DNA of 64,000 nucleotides from Cognatishimia sp. 1_MG-2023 (GTDB taxonomy: Bacteria; Pseudomonadota; Alphaproteobacteria; Rhodobacterales; Rhodobacteraceae): NCBI RefSeq assembly GCF_030548175.1, contig NZ_JAUORX010000001.1:372001-436000 (forward strand). The letters run 5' to 3'. The position numbers and the translations under genes were made by a program. Of this stretch, positions 1 to 8,940 are shown in pieces (position 1 is the stretch's first letter; each line of letters starts with the position of its first letter). The notes under the pieces were generated by a model. That model saw only the letters and a program-made list of their open reading frames with translations. It searched no databases and was not told the DNA's origin.

Positions 1-330
1 GATTACATTAGAAGCGCCGTTGATGCTGCGAATAGCGGACATGCGTTCTAGCGACAGGATAACCGGTTGTGCGTGCCCTGGCATGATCTGTCCACCAACA
101 AGCCCAGTGCCGCCGCCATAAGGCACCACAGGCACGCCAGCAGCATGACATGTGCGCATGATGATCGAAACCTCATCAACGCTCCGAGGCAGTGCAAGAA
201 CGCCCCCGCCACCCAAAAAGCGCCCGCGCGACTCTTCTAGGTAACGCGGTTCAGGATTACGCAGGCTATCCGGCGGCAACAAAGCGGCAAGGTCAGCAAC
301 AAATTTGGGATCGGCGGCAGAATAATTCAT
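1..330 (-). CDS. FAD-linked oxidase (GlcD/D-2-hydroxyacid dehydrogenase-like), N-terminal part only
   Basis: The first 110 residues of a protein whose remainder lies beyond position 1. Residues 46-110 form the start of a PCMH-type FAD-binding domain: the segment PYGGGTGLVGGQ (residues 70-81) is the typical glycine-rich pyrophosphate-binding loop of the GlcD / D-lactate / D-2-hydroxyglutarate dehydrogenase family. These flavoenzymes oxidise 2-hydroxy acids to 2-oxo acids and pass electrons to the quinone pool or a cytochrome. The ATG at 328-330 gives MNYSAADPKF. The substrate cannot be told from this fragment. It is a window-edge truncation, not a pseudogene. Confidence 0.8.
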   Translation of the reverse strand, partial: MNYSAADPKFVADLAALLPPDSLRNPEPRYLEESRGRFLGGGGVLALPRSVDEVSIIMRTCHAAGVPVVPYGGGTGLVGGQIMPGHAQPVILSLERMSAIRSINGASNVI

Positions 331-361
331 TTCATAGGCCTACCACGCCCCAGAGAATTAT

Positions 362-1171
362 CTAGGGGTCCGTCAGAAATTTTGGCTGCAACACAATGAT
401 CTTCGGACGTTTAGGCAAGCTGCGTAACGAGACAACGACATCACTGCCCTTTCCCCGATCAATGTCATAGACCTCTGACATCCCAATCAGAAATGCTCCC
501 AAAGTTGCTTCATCAAACCAATGCATTGGGATCACGATCGACGCTTTCAAGCGCCTTAGCACTTTCATCATTGTCGGCAAATCCAACGTCCGTCCGCCGT
601 CAACCGCCGCCATAACAACATCAAGCCGTCCAAGCGCTGCATATTGCGCAGCATCCGGTTCATGATGCAGATGACCCAAATGTCCGATGCACATGCCAGC
701 AACTTCAAAGACAAAGATCGAATTGCCCTTTGGCTCCACTTCAAAGCCAGATCGAATATCTGTTGAAACATTCCGTACTAACATTTCACCCAGATCCAAA
801 TGATGCTCGATCCCCACGCCAAACGCGCCCCAGCCTTCAAGCACATGCGGAATGGCTGGATCAGGCACAGGTGTCCAATGACTTGAATGCGCGTGGTTCA
901 TCGTCACAATATCAGGCAGGAAATTCGCTGTTCCGATAAAGCCTGTGAAATCCGTGACTGCGTTTAAACCGCCTTCGGTTTGGATCAAAAATGCAGAGTG
1001 ATCTATGTAAATGATACGAACGGAATCTTCTGGTACCGCATCACGAAACGCGGCCTTATGCACATAGGTCGCCTCGGAAATATTTTCAGCGACGGCAATA
1101 CAATGACTAGCGCGACGTTCTTGCGCAGAAGCCCCTGACGCTACAAAAAGTAAGAGTATGATCCAACGCAT
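362..1171 (-). CDS. Exported metallo-beta-lactamase-fold hydrolase (UlaG-like)
   Basis: A 269-residue protein with a clear cleavable signal peptide (residues 1-16, hydrophobic core followed by ASA-QE), so it should act in the periplasm. The body has the metallo-beta-lactamase-fold order: a strand with DHSAF (57-61), a metal-loop HAHSSH (93-98), GHLGH (163-167), an Asp at VDGG (190-193) and PMHW (215-218). The usual HxHxDH loop is HAHSSH here, so the Asp ligand/general base is replaced by Ser; activity may therefore differ from the family norm. It follows the FAD oxidase on the same strand with a gap of about 30 bases. Substrate unknown. Confidence 0.7.
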   Translation of the reverse strand: MRWIILLLFVASGASAQERRASHCIAVAENISEATYVHKAAFRDAVPEDSVRIIYIDHSAFLIQTEGGLNAVTDFTGFIGTANFLPDIVTMNHAHSSHWTPVPDPAIPHVLEGWGAFGVGIEHHLDLGEMLVRNVSTDIRSGFEVEPKGNSIFVFEVAGMCIGHLGHLHHEPDAAQYAALGRLDVVMAAVDGGRTLDLPTMMKVLRRLKASIVIPMHWFDEATLGAFLIGMSEVYDIDRGKGSDVVVSLRSLPKRPKIIVLQPKFLTDP

Positions 1172-1247
1172 GGCCTATCCTCCTGAAAATAGAGAATAGC
1201 ATATTTCTCAACTATTGCCGACACACACCTAGAAATGCTGGAGTTAC

Positions 1248-1832
1248 CTAGCCAGCCTGCGTTCGCCCGCGACGATCATTTCGCAATGCGGCATACAAAA
1301 CATGGGTCCGCCAACGGCCATCAATCTGTAGATAGCTTTGCGCAACACCTTCGTATTTGAACCCGCTCTTCTCAAGAACGCCACGGCTTGCAACGTTCTC
1401 TGGCAGACAAGCCGCCTCGATCCGGCTTAGGTCCATGCGATGGAACGCATAATGCACCAGGGCATCAATTGCCTCGCGCATATAACCTTTGCGCGCATGG
1501 TCTTTGCCCACCCAATACCCGAGTGTTCCAGCCTGTGCAGGTCCACGCCGAATATTATCAAGCGTGATCGCTCCCATAAGCTCATTCGTTTCCCGATTGA
1601 CCAGAAACAATGGTACAGCCACACCGGTGTTGATAGACCGCTGCGCCCAATAAACACGATTGGTAAAGTTCTTGCGGCTCAAATGATCTGCTGCCCAAAC
1701 GGGTTCCCAAGGCGTCAGAAAATCCGCACTGCTTTCGCGCATCCAAGCCCAGCTTCTAAAATCCGAGTGTATTGGAGGCCGCAGAGTCATGCGCTCTGTC
1801 TCGATGCGTATTTTCTTCCGTGTTAGCAGCAT
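1248..1832 (-). CDS. GNAT N-acetyltransferase, RimJ/RimL type
   Basis: A 194-residue GCN5-related acetyltransferase of the RimJ/RimL (Acetyltransf_3) group, which N-acetylates ribosomal protein N-termini or small amines using acetyl-CoA. Visible features are the N-terminal ETERMTLRPP strand typical of the family, the acetyl-CoA loop around GKDHARKGYMREAI (about 129-142) and the C-terminal ENVASRGVLEKSGFKYEG block (about 163-180). Its ATG abuts the stop of the upstream M16 peptidase gene by one base, so it is probably translated with it. This peptidase-acetyltransferase pairing is familiar in Rhodobacterales; the acceptor is unknown. Confidence 0.85.
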   Translation of the reverse strand: MLLTRKKIRIETERMTLRPPIHSDFRSWAWMRESSADFLTPWEPVWAADHLSRKNFTNRVYWAQRSINTGVAVPLFLVNRETNELMGAITLDNIRRGPAQAGTLGYWVGKDHARKGYMREAIDALVHYAFHRMDLSRIEAACLPENVASRGVLEKSGFKYEGVAQSYLQIDGRWRTHVLYAALRNDRRGRTQAG

Positions 1833-3094
1833 TAGGCAGCGCGCCTCTCCTGCAATTTACCCAAATCAGGTGCCGCAGAAATTGGACCGTATAGCGCCAT
1901 AGCTGCAGGCGCACTTACCGCCATATGCTCGGCAAAGGCACGTACATCTGCATCTGTCACCGCATCGATTTTCTCAACGGTTTCTTCGAGTCCAGGGACA
2001 CGCCCCCATATAGATACCATCCGAGCCAGACGCTCAGCGCGGCTAGACGGGCTTTCAAGCCCCATCAACATACCTGCTTTCATCTGAACACGCGCACGTT
2101 CGATTTCTTTGGCAGACATATCTTCAGCTGCTCGCTTCAGCTCGTCGATCGTAATATCTGCAAGATCAGCAATCTGATCGCCAGATGTTCCTGCATAGAT
2201 CGTGGTCATACCACTATCCGCATAGGCGCCCGCACTGGAATAAATCGTATAGCAAAGGCCACGCTTTTCGCGCACTTCTTGGAATAGACGCGAAGACATC
2301 CCCCCGCCCAATGCTACGGAATAAATCTGCGCCGTGTATATCTCAGGGCTACAGTAATTTGGGCTTTCTAGGCCCAACGCAAAATGCGCCTGTTCAAGCG
2401 TCTTTTCTTGGCGGAACTCACCACCCGAAAAGCTAGCACTGAGCTCGGTCATCTTCGGACCGGGCTTCATGTGGCCAAACATCTCTTCGGCCAGCTTCAC
2501 GATCTCATCGTGATCCACACCGCCAGCGGCAGCAAGGATCATGCGCTCTGGTCCATAGTGCTGCCCGACAAACCCAGATAGATCTTCGCGACCAAAACTT
2601 TGCACCCGCTCTTCTGGGCCAAGAATTGTTCGGCCTAATGGTTGATCTTGATAGGCACGCTCTTGCAACCAATCAAAGATCACATCGTCCGGAGTGTCCA
2701 AGGCTTGGCCAATCTCTTGCAAAATCACGCCGCGTTCCACTTCGATCTCTTTCGGATCGAATACTGGGTTCATCAAGATGTCACCAATGACATCCATCGC
2801 CAAAGGCACATCTTCCTTTAGCACACGGGCGTAATACGCAGTCACTTCGCGACTGGTATAAGCGTTGATATATCCACCCACATCTTCAATCGCCTCAGCA
2901 ATCTCAAGTGCGTTACGACGTTTGGTTCCCTTGAACGCCATATGTTCAAGAAAATGCGCAATGCCGTTTTGCTTGGGTGTCTCATGACGGCCACCAGCCG
3001 TCACCCAGACCCCAACAGACGCAGATTGCAGGCCCGGCATGTGCTCAGTTGCAACACGGAAGCCATTTGAAAGTGTGTGAATTCTTACGGTCAA
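1832..3094 (-). CDS. M16 family zinc metallopeptidase (mitochondrial processing peptidase-like)
   Basis: A 420-residue peptidase with the inverted zinc motif HxxEH at residues 47-51 (HFLEH) and the third ligand Glu127, exactly 76 residues after His51 as expected for the family. The M16 C-terminal domain follows, with the R/Y substrate-site block LFQEVREKRGLCYTIY near residue 270. Related proteins (PqqL/YmxG, MPP-beta-like) degrade or process short peptides. The start is a TTG whose last two bases overlap the thrC stop codon (TTGA), giving the usual MTVRIHTLSNGF N-terminus. It lies between thrC and the GNAT gene, all apparently co-transcribed. Confidence 0.9.
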   Translation of the reverse strand: MTVRIHTLSNGFRVATEHMPGLQSASVGVWVTAGGRHETPKQNGIAHFLEHMAFKGTKRRNALEIAEAIEDVGGYINAYTSREVTAYYARVLKEDVPLAMDVIGDILMNPVFDPKEIEVERGVILQEIGQALDTPDDVIFDWLQERAYQDQPLGRTILGPEERVQSFGREDLSGFVGQHYGPERMILAAAGGVDHDEIVKLAEEMFGHMKPGPKMTELSASFSGGEFRQEKTLEQAHFALGLESPNYCSPEIYTAQIYSVALGGGMSSRLFQEVREKRGLCYTIYSSAGAYADSGMTTIYAGTSGDQIADLADITIDELKRAAEDMSAKEIERARVQMKAGMLMGLESPSSRAERLARMVSIWGRVPGLEETVEKIDAVTDADVRAFAEHMAVSAPAAMALYGPISAAPDLGKLQERRAA

Positions 3095-4479
3095 CGGGAC
3101 GCGATCCGATCTTTGATTAAGGTCTCTAGCAAAGCAAGTTGGTTTGGAACTTTGCAGCTCCGTTCTTCCCGCTCCATCAGGTCCGCCATATGCGGCGGCA
3201 ATTCTGGATGAACACCCATCGCTTTTTCAACGGCATCAGGGAATTTTGCGGGATGTGCGGTTGCCAATGTGATCATTGGTGTTTCAGATAGCTGCTCATT
3301 GGCGACTTTTACCGCAACGGCGGAATGCGGACAAAGCACTTCTTGCGATGCGCTAAATTCCGCTTTTATCGTCGCCATGGTCTCTTCTTCAGAGGCACGA
3401 CCAGAGGTAAATGTCTCCCGTAGCGTCTCCATCGCACCTTGGCTGATGGTGAAAGAACCGTCTTTCAATTCTTCCATCAATTGCGCCACGGCATCGCCGT
3501 CGCGATCATAAGCAAAGAACAATGCACGTTCGAAGTTCGAAGACACCTGAATATCCATCGACGGGCTAATCGAAGGCTTCACGCCCTCTTTTGTATAAGC
3601 CCCGGTTTCGATGGTCCGGTGTAGAATGTCGTTTTGGTTTGTCGCGATCACCAGCTTCTCTATGGGCAAGCCCATCTGCTTCGCAATGAAACCAGCAAAT
3701 ATATCGCCAAAGTTGCCGGTCGGCACAGTGAAGCTGACTTCGCGATGCGGTGCACCCAAAGAAACCGCAGACGAGAAGTAATATACAACCTGCGCCAAAA
3801 CACGCGCCCAGTTGATGGAATTCACGCCTGCGAGTTTCACACCATCGCGGAATTCGAAATCGTTGAACATATCTTTCAGACGCGCCTGGCAATCGTCAAA
3901 ATCACCATCTAGTGCCAAGGCGTGCACATTGGCGTCATCCGGCGTGGTCATTTGTTTACGCTGAATGTCAGAGGTCCGGCCTTCTGGATACAGAATAAAC
4001 ACATCCACATTATCGAGCCCACGGAATGCTTCGATTGCAGCAGAGCCTGTATCGCCAGAAGTCGCGCCAACGATCGTCACACGTTCACCACGGCGGTTCA
4101 GCTCAAATTGGAACAACTGCCCAATAAGCTGCATCGCGAAGTCTTTGAACGCTAATGTCGGGCCGTGGAACAGCTCTAGCAGATAGTGGTTTGGCGCCAA
4201 CTGAACCAAAGGCGCACGAGCCTCGTGACGGAACCCAGCATAGGCACGTTCAATGATGCCCTTGAATTCGTCATCGCTGAAGCTCTCACCGATAAACGGC
4301 TTCATCACCCGAAAGGCTATTTCTTCATAAGACAGACCGGCCAAGGCAGCAATTTCGTCATGCGCCATAGTTGGGATCTTTTTTGGGACATACAGTCCAC
4401 CATCCCGTGCCAAACCGGTTAGCATCGCCTCCGCAAAGCTTAGTTCAGGGGCATTCCCTCGGGTAGAGATATATTTCAC
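3091..4479 (-). CDS. thrC: Threonine synthase
   Basis: Pyridoxal-phosphate enzyme converting O-phosphohomoserine to threonine, last step of threonine synthesis. With a GTG start at 4477-4479 it is 462 residues and begins MKYISTRGNAPELSF, the normal N-terminus; a longer reading from 4563 would run through the SURF1 gene and is not needed. The PLP lysine is K112 in LAFKDFAMQ, and the SGDTGSAA loop that binds the cofactor phosphate follows. The GTG overlaps the SURF1 stop (GTGA), and the thrC stop overlaps the M16 start, so translation of all three is probably coupled. Confidence 0.95.
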   Translation of the reverse strand: MKYISTRGNAPELSFAEAMLTGLARDGGLYVPKKIPTMAHDEIAALAGLSYEEIAFRVMKPFIGESFSDDEFKGIIERAYAGFRHEARAPLVQLAPNHYLLELFHGPTLAFKDFAMQLIGQLFQFELNRRGERVTIVGATSGDTGSAAIEAFRGLDNVDVFILYPEGRTSDIQRKQMTTPDDANVHALALDGDFDDCQARLKDMFNDFEFRDGVKLAGVNSINWARVLAQVVYYFSSAVSLGAPHREVSFTVPTGNFGDIFAGFIAKQMGLPIEKLVIATNQNDILHRTIETGAYTKEGVKPSISPSMDIQVSSNFERALFFAYDRDGDAVAQLMEELKDGSFTISQGAMETLRETFTSGRASEEETMATIKAEFSASQEVLCPHSAVAVKVANEQLSETPMITLATAHPAKFPDAVEKAMGVHPELPPHMADLMEREERSCKVPNQLALLETLIKDRIASR

Positions 4480-5162
4480 GTCTCTAAAACCTTTTTCTGT
4501 GTGCGCATCCGGCGCAGATAATACAGCGTCATGATCACCCAGACTAAAGCCAGGCCGTACCATGTCACCGCATATTGTAAGTGATCGTTTGGAATTCCCG
4601 TTACCGTGACTGGCAACGGAGTCACGGTAGAATTTAACTCATCTGATTTGCGTGCAACAACCAACAGCGGCTCGGTGTTCAACACCTCAGCCAACTGGGC
4701 AATATCGCGGGCAAACCAGATGTTACCGTTTACATCATTTTCAGGTGTATACGAGTCGCGCTCATCAGGCCAAAGCAAGTTCCCAACGACCTCAGCAGAA
4801 ACTGCTGTACGTGCTTCGTCTTTCGCAGGTGGCTTAACCCACCCTCGATCAAGCAACACGCGGCGACCATCGTCCGTTTCAAACGCTGCAATGACGCGAT
4901 AAATCGCGCCTGTTTTCTTGCTAGACGCTAAAACATGCGCCTCTTGATCCGTAATCAGACCACGCGCAACAACGGGCAAATACTGGTCGTATTCCTGGGT
5001 CGGCTGCGCTGGCAAAGCAATCGGTGCGTCCGAAATACGTGTTTCGATTTGGGAAAGCACGCCCTCTTTCCACGCCAACCTTTGCACTTGCCACGTGCCA
5101 AGCCACAGCAAAACCGCTGTGCCCACGATACCAAAGAACAAAGGAAGGATTAACCGGCGCAC
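4476..5162 (-). CDS. SURF1/Shy1 family cytochrome c oxidase assembly protein
   Basis: A 228-residue inner-membrane protein with one transmembrane segment at each end (about residues 5-24 and 198-216) and a periplasmic domain between them, the SURF1 layout. SURF1 proteins help insert heme a into subunit I of aa3 oxidase. The family signatures GTWQVQRLAWKE near the N-terminus, LLDRGWV near 103 and the C-terminal YAVTWYGLALVW block are present. It lies 96 bases downstream of ctaE and a strong hairpin terminator sits in that gap, so it may be expressed at a lower level than the oxidase subunits. Confidence 0.93.
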   Translation of the reverse strand: MRRLILPLFFGIVGTAVLLWLGTWQVQRLAWKEGVLSQIETRISDAPIALPAQPTQEYDQYLPVVARGLITDQEAHVLASSKKTGAIYRVIAAFETDDGRRVLLDRGWVKPPAKDEARTAVSAEVVGNLLWPDERDSYTPENDVNGNIWFARDIAQLAEVLNTEPLLVVARKSDELNSTVTPLPVTVTGIPNDHLQYAVTWYGLALVWVIMTLYYLRRMRTQKKVLET

Positions 5163-5173
5163 AAGCGAGCCCT

Positions 5174-5214
5174 TTAAAAACGAAAGTCGCGGCGAAAGTG
5201 ATCCGCCGCGACTT
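5174..5214 (-). terminator. Intrinsic terminator between ctaE and SURF1
   Basis: A perfect 11-bp stem (5184-5194 with 5204-5214, sequence AAGTCGCGGCG and its complement) with a 9-base loop. Read on the minus strand it is followed by TTTCGTTTTT. It lies after the ctaE stop and before the SURF1 start, so it should end or attenuate the cytochrome oxidase transcript. Confidence 0.8.
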
Positions 5215-5258
5215 GCTATAATATTAACTGATCCAAAGGTGCAACCTTTTGGAGCGCC

Positions 5259-6059
5259 TTATTGGCCCCAGACGTAAACGGCTGCAAATAGGAACAACCA
5301 AACAACATCAACAAAGTGCCAGTACCAAGCAGCTGCTTCGAAACCGACATGATGTGTTTTGGTAAAGTGACCGCGCTGCAAACGGATCAAGCAAACGAAC
5401 AGGAAGATGGTACCGATGATCACGTGCGCGCCGTGGAAACCCGTCGCCATAAAGAAGTTTGCTGCGTAGACGCTGCCAGAGAAGCCAAAGGCTGCGTGGC
5501 TGTATTCATACGCCTGGAATACGGTGAACACTGCACCCAGAGCGATAGCGATAATCAGGCCCCATTTCATGTCTTCACGGTTGTCCTCATGTGCCAAGGC
5601 GTGGTGCGCCCAAGTCGCGGCACAGCCAGAGCACAACAAGATCAATGTGTTGATCAATGGCAGGTGCCAAGGGTCAAACGTTTCGATGCCTGCTGGCGGG
5701 AAGATACCGTCAACCATTGGGCTGTCTGGGCCCATTGGGTAAATCGCGTGTTTGAAGAAGCTCCAGAACCATGCTGCAAAGAACATGACTTCGGACATAA
5801 CAAACAAAATAAAGCCGTAACGCAGGCCGATTTGAACAACCGGGGTGTGGTCGCCAACTTTGCTTTCAGCAACAACGTCAGACCACCAGCCAAACATGAC
5901 GTATAGGGTGCCAACAAGGCCAATCAGGAACATCCAAGGGCCGTTGTCGTGGAACATCACGACAGCGCCAAAGAGCATGATAAAGCCTGCCACGGCGCCA
6001 AGGAATGGCCACCAGGACGGTTGCAGAATGTGATAATCGTGGTTTTTTGCGTGCGCCAT
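5259..6059 (-). CDS. ctaE: Cytochrome c oxidase subunit III (aa3 type)
   Basis: A 266-residue polytopic membrane protein with the length and seven-helix pattern of subunit III of the aa3-type oxidase, the terminal oxidase that reduces O2 with electrons from cytochrome c. The N-terminus ([15 protein letters not shown]), the helix with [16 protein letters not shown] and the C-terminal [18 protein letters not shown] block are diagnostic. It follows ctaG by 5 bases. Subunit I (ctaD) is not in the window; in Rhodobacterales it is often located elsewhere. Confidence 0.97.
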   Translation of the reverse strand: MAHAKNHDYHILQPSWWPFLGAVAGFIMLFGAVVMFHDNGPWMFLIGLVGTLYVMFGWWSDVVAESKVGDHTPVVQIGLRYGFILFVMSEVMFFAAWFWSFFKHAIYPMGPDSPMVDGIFPPAGIETFDPWHLPLINTLILLCSGCAATWAHHALAHEDNREDMKWGLIIAIALGAVFTVFQAYEYSHAAFGFSGSVYAANFFMATGFHGAHVIIGTIFLFVCLIRLQRGHFTKTHHVGFEAAAWYWHFVDVVWLFLFAAVYVWGQ

Positions 6060-6064
6060 GTTTC

Positions 6065-6667
6065 TTATCCCTCGTTGGAGGATTGGTTTGCTTCAATTTC
6101 TACGGCCTTTGACGGTTCGGTCAAGGTCGCCATTTCTTCGGGAAGATCAATTTCATAGAACGTATAGCTCAATGTGATCTCTTTGATAAATTTCGCGTCG
6201 CGGTCTTTTACCATCTCCGGGTCGACAAAGAATGTCACCGGCATGTCAACACGCTCGCCAGGCATCAACACCTGTTCGGTAAAGCAGAAGCAGTCGATCT
6301 TAGAAAAGAACTCGCCTGCTTCATAAGGGGCAACGTTGTAGCTCGCCTGCCCCGCAATTGGACGATCAGTTGGGTTATACGCTTCGTAAAAAGCCAAACC
6401 CGTTTCACCGATCTTCAATGTCATTTCCAGCTGCTGTGGTTTGAAATCCCACAGCATGCCGCGATCTTTCGATGCGTCAAATTTCACAGAAATAGTGCGA
6501 TCCAGCACCACATCTGATCCGGCATCCGCCTCTTGTGTCACACCACCAAAGCCAGTGACCTTACAGAACCAGTCATAAAACGGAACGGATGCATAGGCGA
6601 GACCGCCCATCAAGACAACCACACCTGCCAGTTTGGTAACAGTTTTGGTGTTCTTATCCATGCTCAT
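6065..6667 (-). CDS. ctaG: Cytochrome c oxidase assembly protein CtaG/Cox11
   Basis: Copper chaperone that delivers Cu(I) to the CuB centre of subunit I. The 200-residue protein has a single N-terminal membrane anchor (about residues 11-28) and a periplasmic beta-domain with the conserved copper motif CFCF (in [10 protein letters not shown], near residue 125) and the CKVTGFGG element near the membrane. Its ATG overlaps the stop of the preceding small gene (ATGA). Confidence 0.97.
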   Translation of the reverse strand: MSMDKNTKTVTKLAGVVVLMGGLAYASVPFYDWFCKVTGFGGVTQEADAGSDVVLDRTISVKFDASKDRGMLWDFKPQQLEMTLKIGETGLAFYEAYNPTDRPIAGQASYNVAPYEAGEFFSKIDCFCFTEQVLMPGERVDMPVTFFVDPEMVKDRDAKFIKEITLSYTFYEIDLPEEMATLTEPSKAVEIEANQSSNEG

Positions 6668-6828
6668 TGGCTCTGAATCCTCACGCTCTCTGGCTCAAAA
6701 TCACCTCTTGTGACTTTGACAACAGTTAGCCCAAGCAGCAACACGACAAATGCGCCCAGTACAAGCGCAACGCCGAGGTTGCGGCCGAAACGGCGTTTGT
6801 GCAGTTCGTGCTCTTCACGGAAGCTCAT
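6664..6828 (-). CDS. Small single-pass membrane protein of the cox cluster (CoxF-like)
   Basis: A 54-residue protein starting [17 protein letters not shown] with one transmembrane helix (about residues 18-38) and a short periplasmic tail. Position and layout match the tiny uncharacterised protein usually found between ctaB and ctaG in Rhodobacterales, sometimes called CoxF. Its ATG lies one base after the ctaB stop and its stop overlaps the ctaG start, strongly suggesting it is a real translated gene. A longer reading from 6882 lies inside ctaB and is unlikely. Function in oxidase assembly is inferred only from location. Confidence 0.8.
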   Translation of the reverse strand: MSFREEHELHKRRFGRNLGVALVLGAFVVLLLGLTVVKVTRGDFEPESVRIQSQ

Positions 6829-6829
6829 A

Positions 6830-7768
6830 TTACCAGCCACCCAGTCCATAAGGGGCCAAAGCAGCTTCGGCCAGAATAGCACCGAAGTGCAGGAATAAAT
6901 ACATCAGGGAAAAGCCAAAGAATCGCTTCTCAACCTTGTGATTGTCAGCCGCACAAGCCTCGTCAGACCGACGCCAAATCGAAATAGCACCAAGAACGAA
7001 CATCGCGTTCATAACGATGGCAGTCACCAGATAGATCAACCCGCCAACAGAGGTAAACGCCATGCCGACTGCAACCGCCGCAAGGATCAGCGTATAAACG
7101 AGGATGTGATTCCGTGTCACCGCGCGCCCGTGGGTCACGTGCAACATCGGTACACCTGCGTCTTTATAATCAGACTTCATGAACAGGCACAGCGCCCAAA
7201 AATGTGGAGGTGTCCACATAAAGATCAGCGTGAACATCAACACGCTTTCAACTGAAATGCCGCCAGTAACAGCCGCCCACCCGATCATCGGAGGAAAAGC
7301 ACCAGCCGCACCACCGATAACGATGTTCTGCGGGGTCCAACGTTTCAGCCACATGGTATAGATCACCACGTAGAAAAAAATCGTAAAGGCCAATAGGCCT
7401 GCAGCAACCCAATTGGTTGCCAGCCCAAGCATCACCACAGCCATGACCGACAAGGTCAGACCAATTGCAAAAGCCTCCTCACGAGTAACTTTGCCTGATG
7501 GAATAGGACGAGATTTCGTGCGGCTCATCACTTGGTCGATGTCGCTGTCATACCACATGTTCAGCGCGCCAGAGGCACCGCCACCCACTGCGATAAATAA
7601 GATCGCACAAAAGGCAATTACAGGATGAACACCACCAGGTGCCGCCAACAGACCGACCAAAGCTGTAAACACAACCAATGACATTACACGCGGCTTAAGT
7701 AGAGCGAAGTAATCCCCAAAAGAGGCCTCGTTCTCCTGCGCTTGCGAATGAATGCTGGCGTCGCTCAT
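6830..7768 (-). CDS. ctaB: Protoheme IX farnesyltransferase
   Basis: Heme O synthase: transfers a farnesyl group to protoheme IX, the first step of heme a synthesis for the aa3 oxidase. The 312-residue integral membrane protein belongs to the UbiA prenyltransferase superfamily and shows the diphosphate/Mg motif [19 protein letters not shown] (N-x3-D-x3-D, near residue 72) and the second Asp-containing loop [11 protein letters not shown]. The ATG at 7766-7768 (MSDASIHS) is preferred over an in-frame start 54 bases earlier because it fits the family N-terminus. Confidence 0.96.
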   Translation of the reverse strand: MSDASIHSQAQENEASFGDYFALLKPRVMSLVVFTALVGLLAAPGGVHPVIAFCAILFIAVGGGASGALNMWYDSDIDQVMSRTKSRPIPSGKVTREEAFAIGLTLSVMAVVMLGLATNWVAAGLLAFTIFFYVVIYTMWLKRWTPQNIVIGGAAGAFPPMIGWAAVTGGISVESVLMFTLIFMWTPPHFWALCLFMKSDYKDAGVPMLHVTHGRAVTRNHILVYTLILAAVAVGMAFTSVGGLIYLVTAIVMNAMFVLGAISIWRRSDEACAADNHKVEKRFFGFSLMYLFLHFGAILAEAALAPYGLGGW

Positions 7769-7816
7769 GATCAATCCTGTTCGAAAAGGCAGGTCATCCC
7801 TACCCGGGGTCATCAA

Positions 7817-7837
7817 GGGCACACCGAAAGTGCGCCC
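7817..7837 (-). other. Stem-loop between ctaC and ctaB
   Basis: On the minus strand GGGCGCAC, a 5-base loop and GTGTGCCC form an 8-bp stem with one G-U pair. No T-run follows, so it looks like an mRNA-processing or stabilising hairpin between subunit II and the downstream genes rather than a full terminator. Confidence 0.45.
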
Positions 7838-7847
7838 AAGATATTAC

Positions 7848-8759
7848 TTACTCAGCAGAAGCTACATCAAATGCAGTTGGGATTGTACCATTCGCTGCAA
7901 GCTCTTCAGCTGCCGCTTTGGTCCATGCAGCAAAGGCTTCTTTGCTGACAACTTCTACAGTGATTGGCATGTAGGCGTGGTCTTTGCCGCAAAGCTCAGA
8001 GCACTGACCAAAGTAAACGCCTTCTTTTTCGGCTTCGAACCAAAGCTGCGCCAGACGACCTGGGACCGCATCTTGTTTCACGCCAAACGCTGGAATGGTC
8101 CAAGAGTGGATCACATCGTCAGCAGTGATGCCCATAACAACGACGGTATCGACTGGAACAACCACACGTGTGTCTGTCGCCAATAGGAATTCGTCTTCAT
8201 TATAGCCAGCTTCCGAAAGCTTCGCTTTCATCGCGTCGTCAAGAACATAAGGTGTTACACCTTCGTCACCATCACCAATGGTGGCTGGTTGACCAAGCAT
8301 ATAGCTGTCAAATTCCAGTTCTTGTTCTGGGTATTCATATGTCCAGTACCACTGGTGGCCTGTGACTTTGATGTACAGTTCACCTTCTGGGATTTCTTGC
8401 TGCTTGAACAGCACTGGCAACGAAAATGCGCCAATGAAAACCAGAACCAAAATTGGGAACAATGTCCAAGCAATTTCGATTGGTGTGTTATGGGTAAAGC
8501 TTGCTGGGCTTGGGTTTGCGCGGCGATTAAAGCGCACGATACAAACCACCAGCAACAACGCTACAAATGCAACGATGGCAAAAATGATCACGTTGATCAT
8601 ATTGTCTAGTGATTGGATGTCGCGCGACAGTTCGGTCACGGCCGGCTGAAAGCCGAGGCCCTTGTCTACAGGTTTACCGAGGTGCTCAGCATCCTGAGCG
8701 ATGGCCGGAAGGGCGGAAAAAGCTGCCCAGAGTCCCATGAGGGTCGAAAGAATTCGCAT
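7848..8759 (-). CDS. ctaC: Cytochrome c oxidase subunit II (CuA)
   Basis: A 303-residue subunit II. A signal peptide (residues 1-21, ending AIAQ) is followed by two transmembrane helices (about 54-76 and 97-117) and a periplasmic cupredoxin domain. The aromatic electron-entry block [12 protein letters not shown] and the binuclear CuA site [18 protein letters not shown] are intact. First gene of the minus-strand oxidase cluster; the 181-base gap to the divergent tldD gene should carry its promoter. Confidence 0.97.
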   Translation of the reverse strand: MRILSTLMGLWAAFSALPAIAQDAEHLGKPVDKGLGFQPAVTELSRDIQSLDNMINVIIFAIVAFVALLLVVCIVRFNRRANPSPASFTHNTPIEIAWTLFPILVLVFIGAFSLPVLFKQQEIPEGELYIKVTGHQWYWTYEYPEQELEFDSYMLGQPATIGDGDEGVTPYVLDDAMKAKLSEAGYNEDEFLLATDTRVVVPVDTVVVMGITADDVIHSWTIPAFGVKQDAVPGRLAQLWFEAEKEGVYFGQCSELCGKDHAYMPITVEVVSKEAFAAWTKAAAEELAANGTIPTAFDVASAE

Positions 8760-8903
8760 GTGTCACCCTGATCGGTTGCGTATTACGTCGTGTGTACGGA
8801 GGGAAAATCGCCCATCGGACGGAATCCCGTTGTTTTGTCGGTGCTATGAACCATATTCTGACACGCAGATAAAGGAATATGCTTGCGTCAAACAGACGCT
8901 TTT

Positions 8904-8917
8904 TTGATTTATCTCAA
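8904..8917. promoter_or_regulatory. FnrL-like site between ctaC and tldD
   Basis: TTGATTTATCTCAA matches the FNR/FnrL consensus TTGAT-N4-ATCAA in nine of ten fixed positions. It is 24 bases before the tldD start and about 145 bases before the ctaC start. FnrL is known to control oxidases by oxygen in Rhodobacteraceae, but the position is unusual for ctaC and one mismatch leaves real doubt. Confidence 0.3.
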
Positions 8918-8940
8918 AAACTCGAAGGCAGGAGTGCGTT

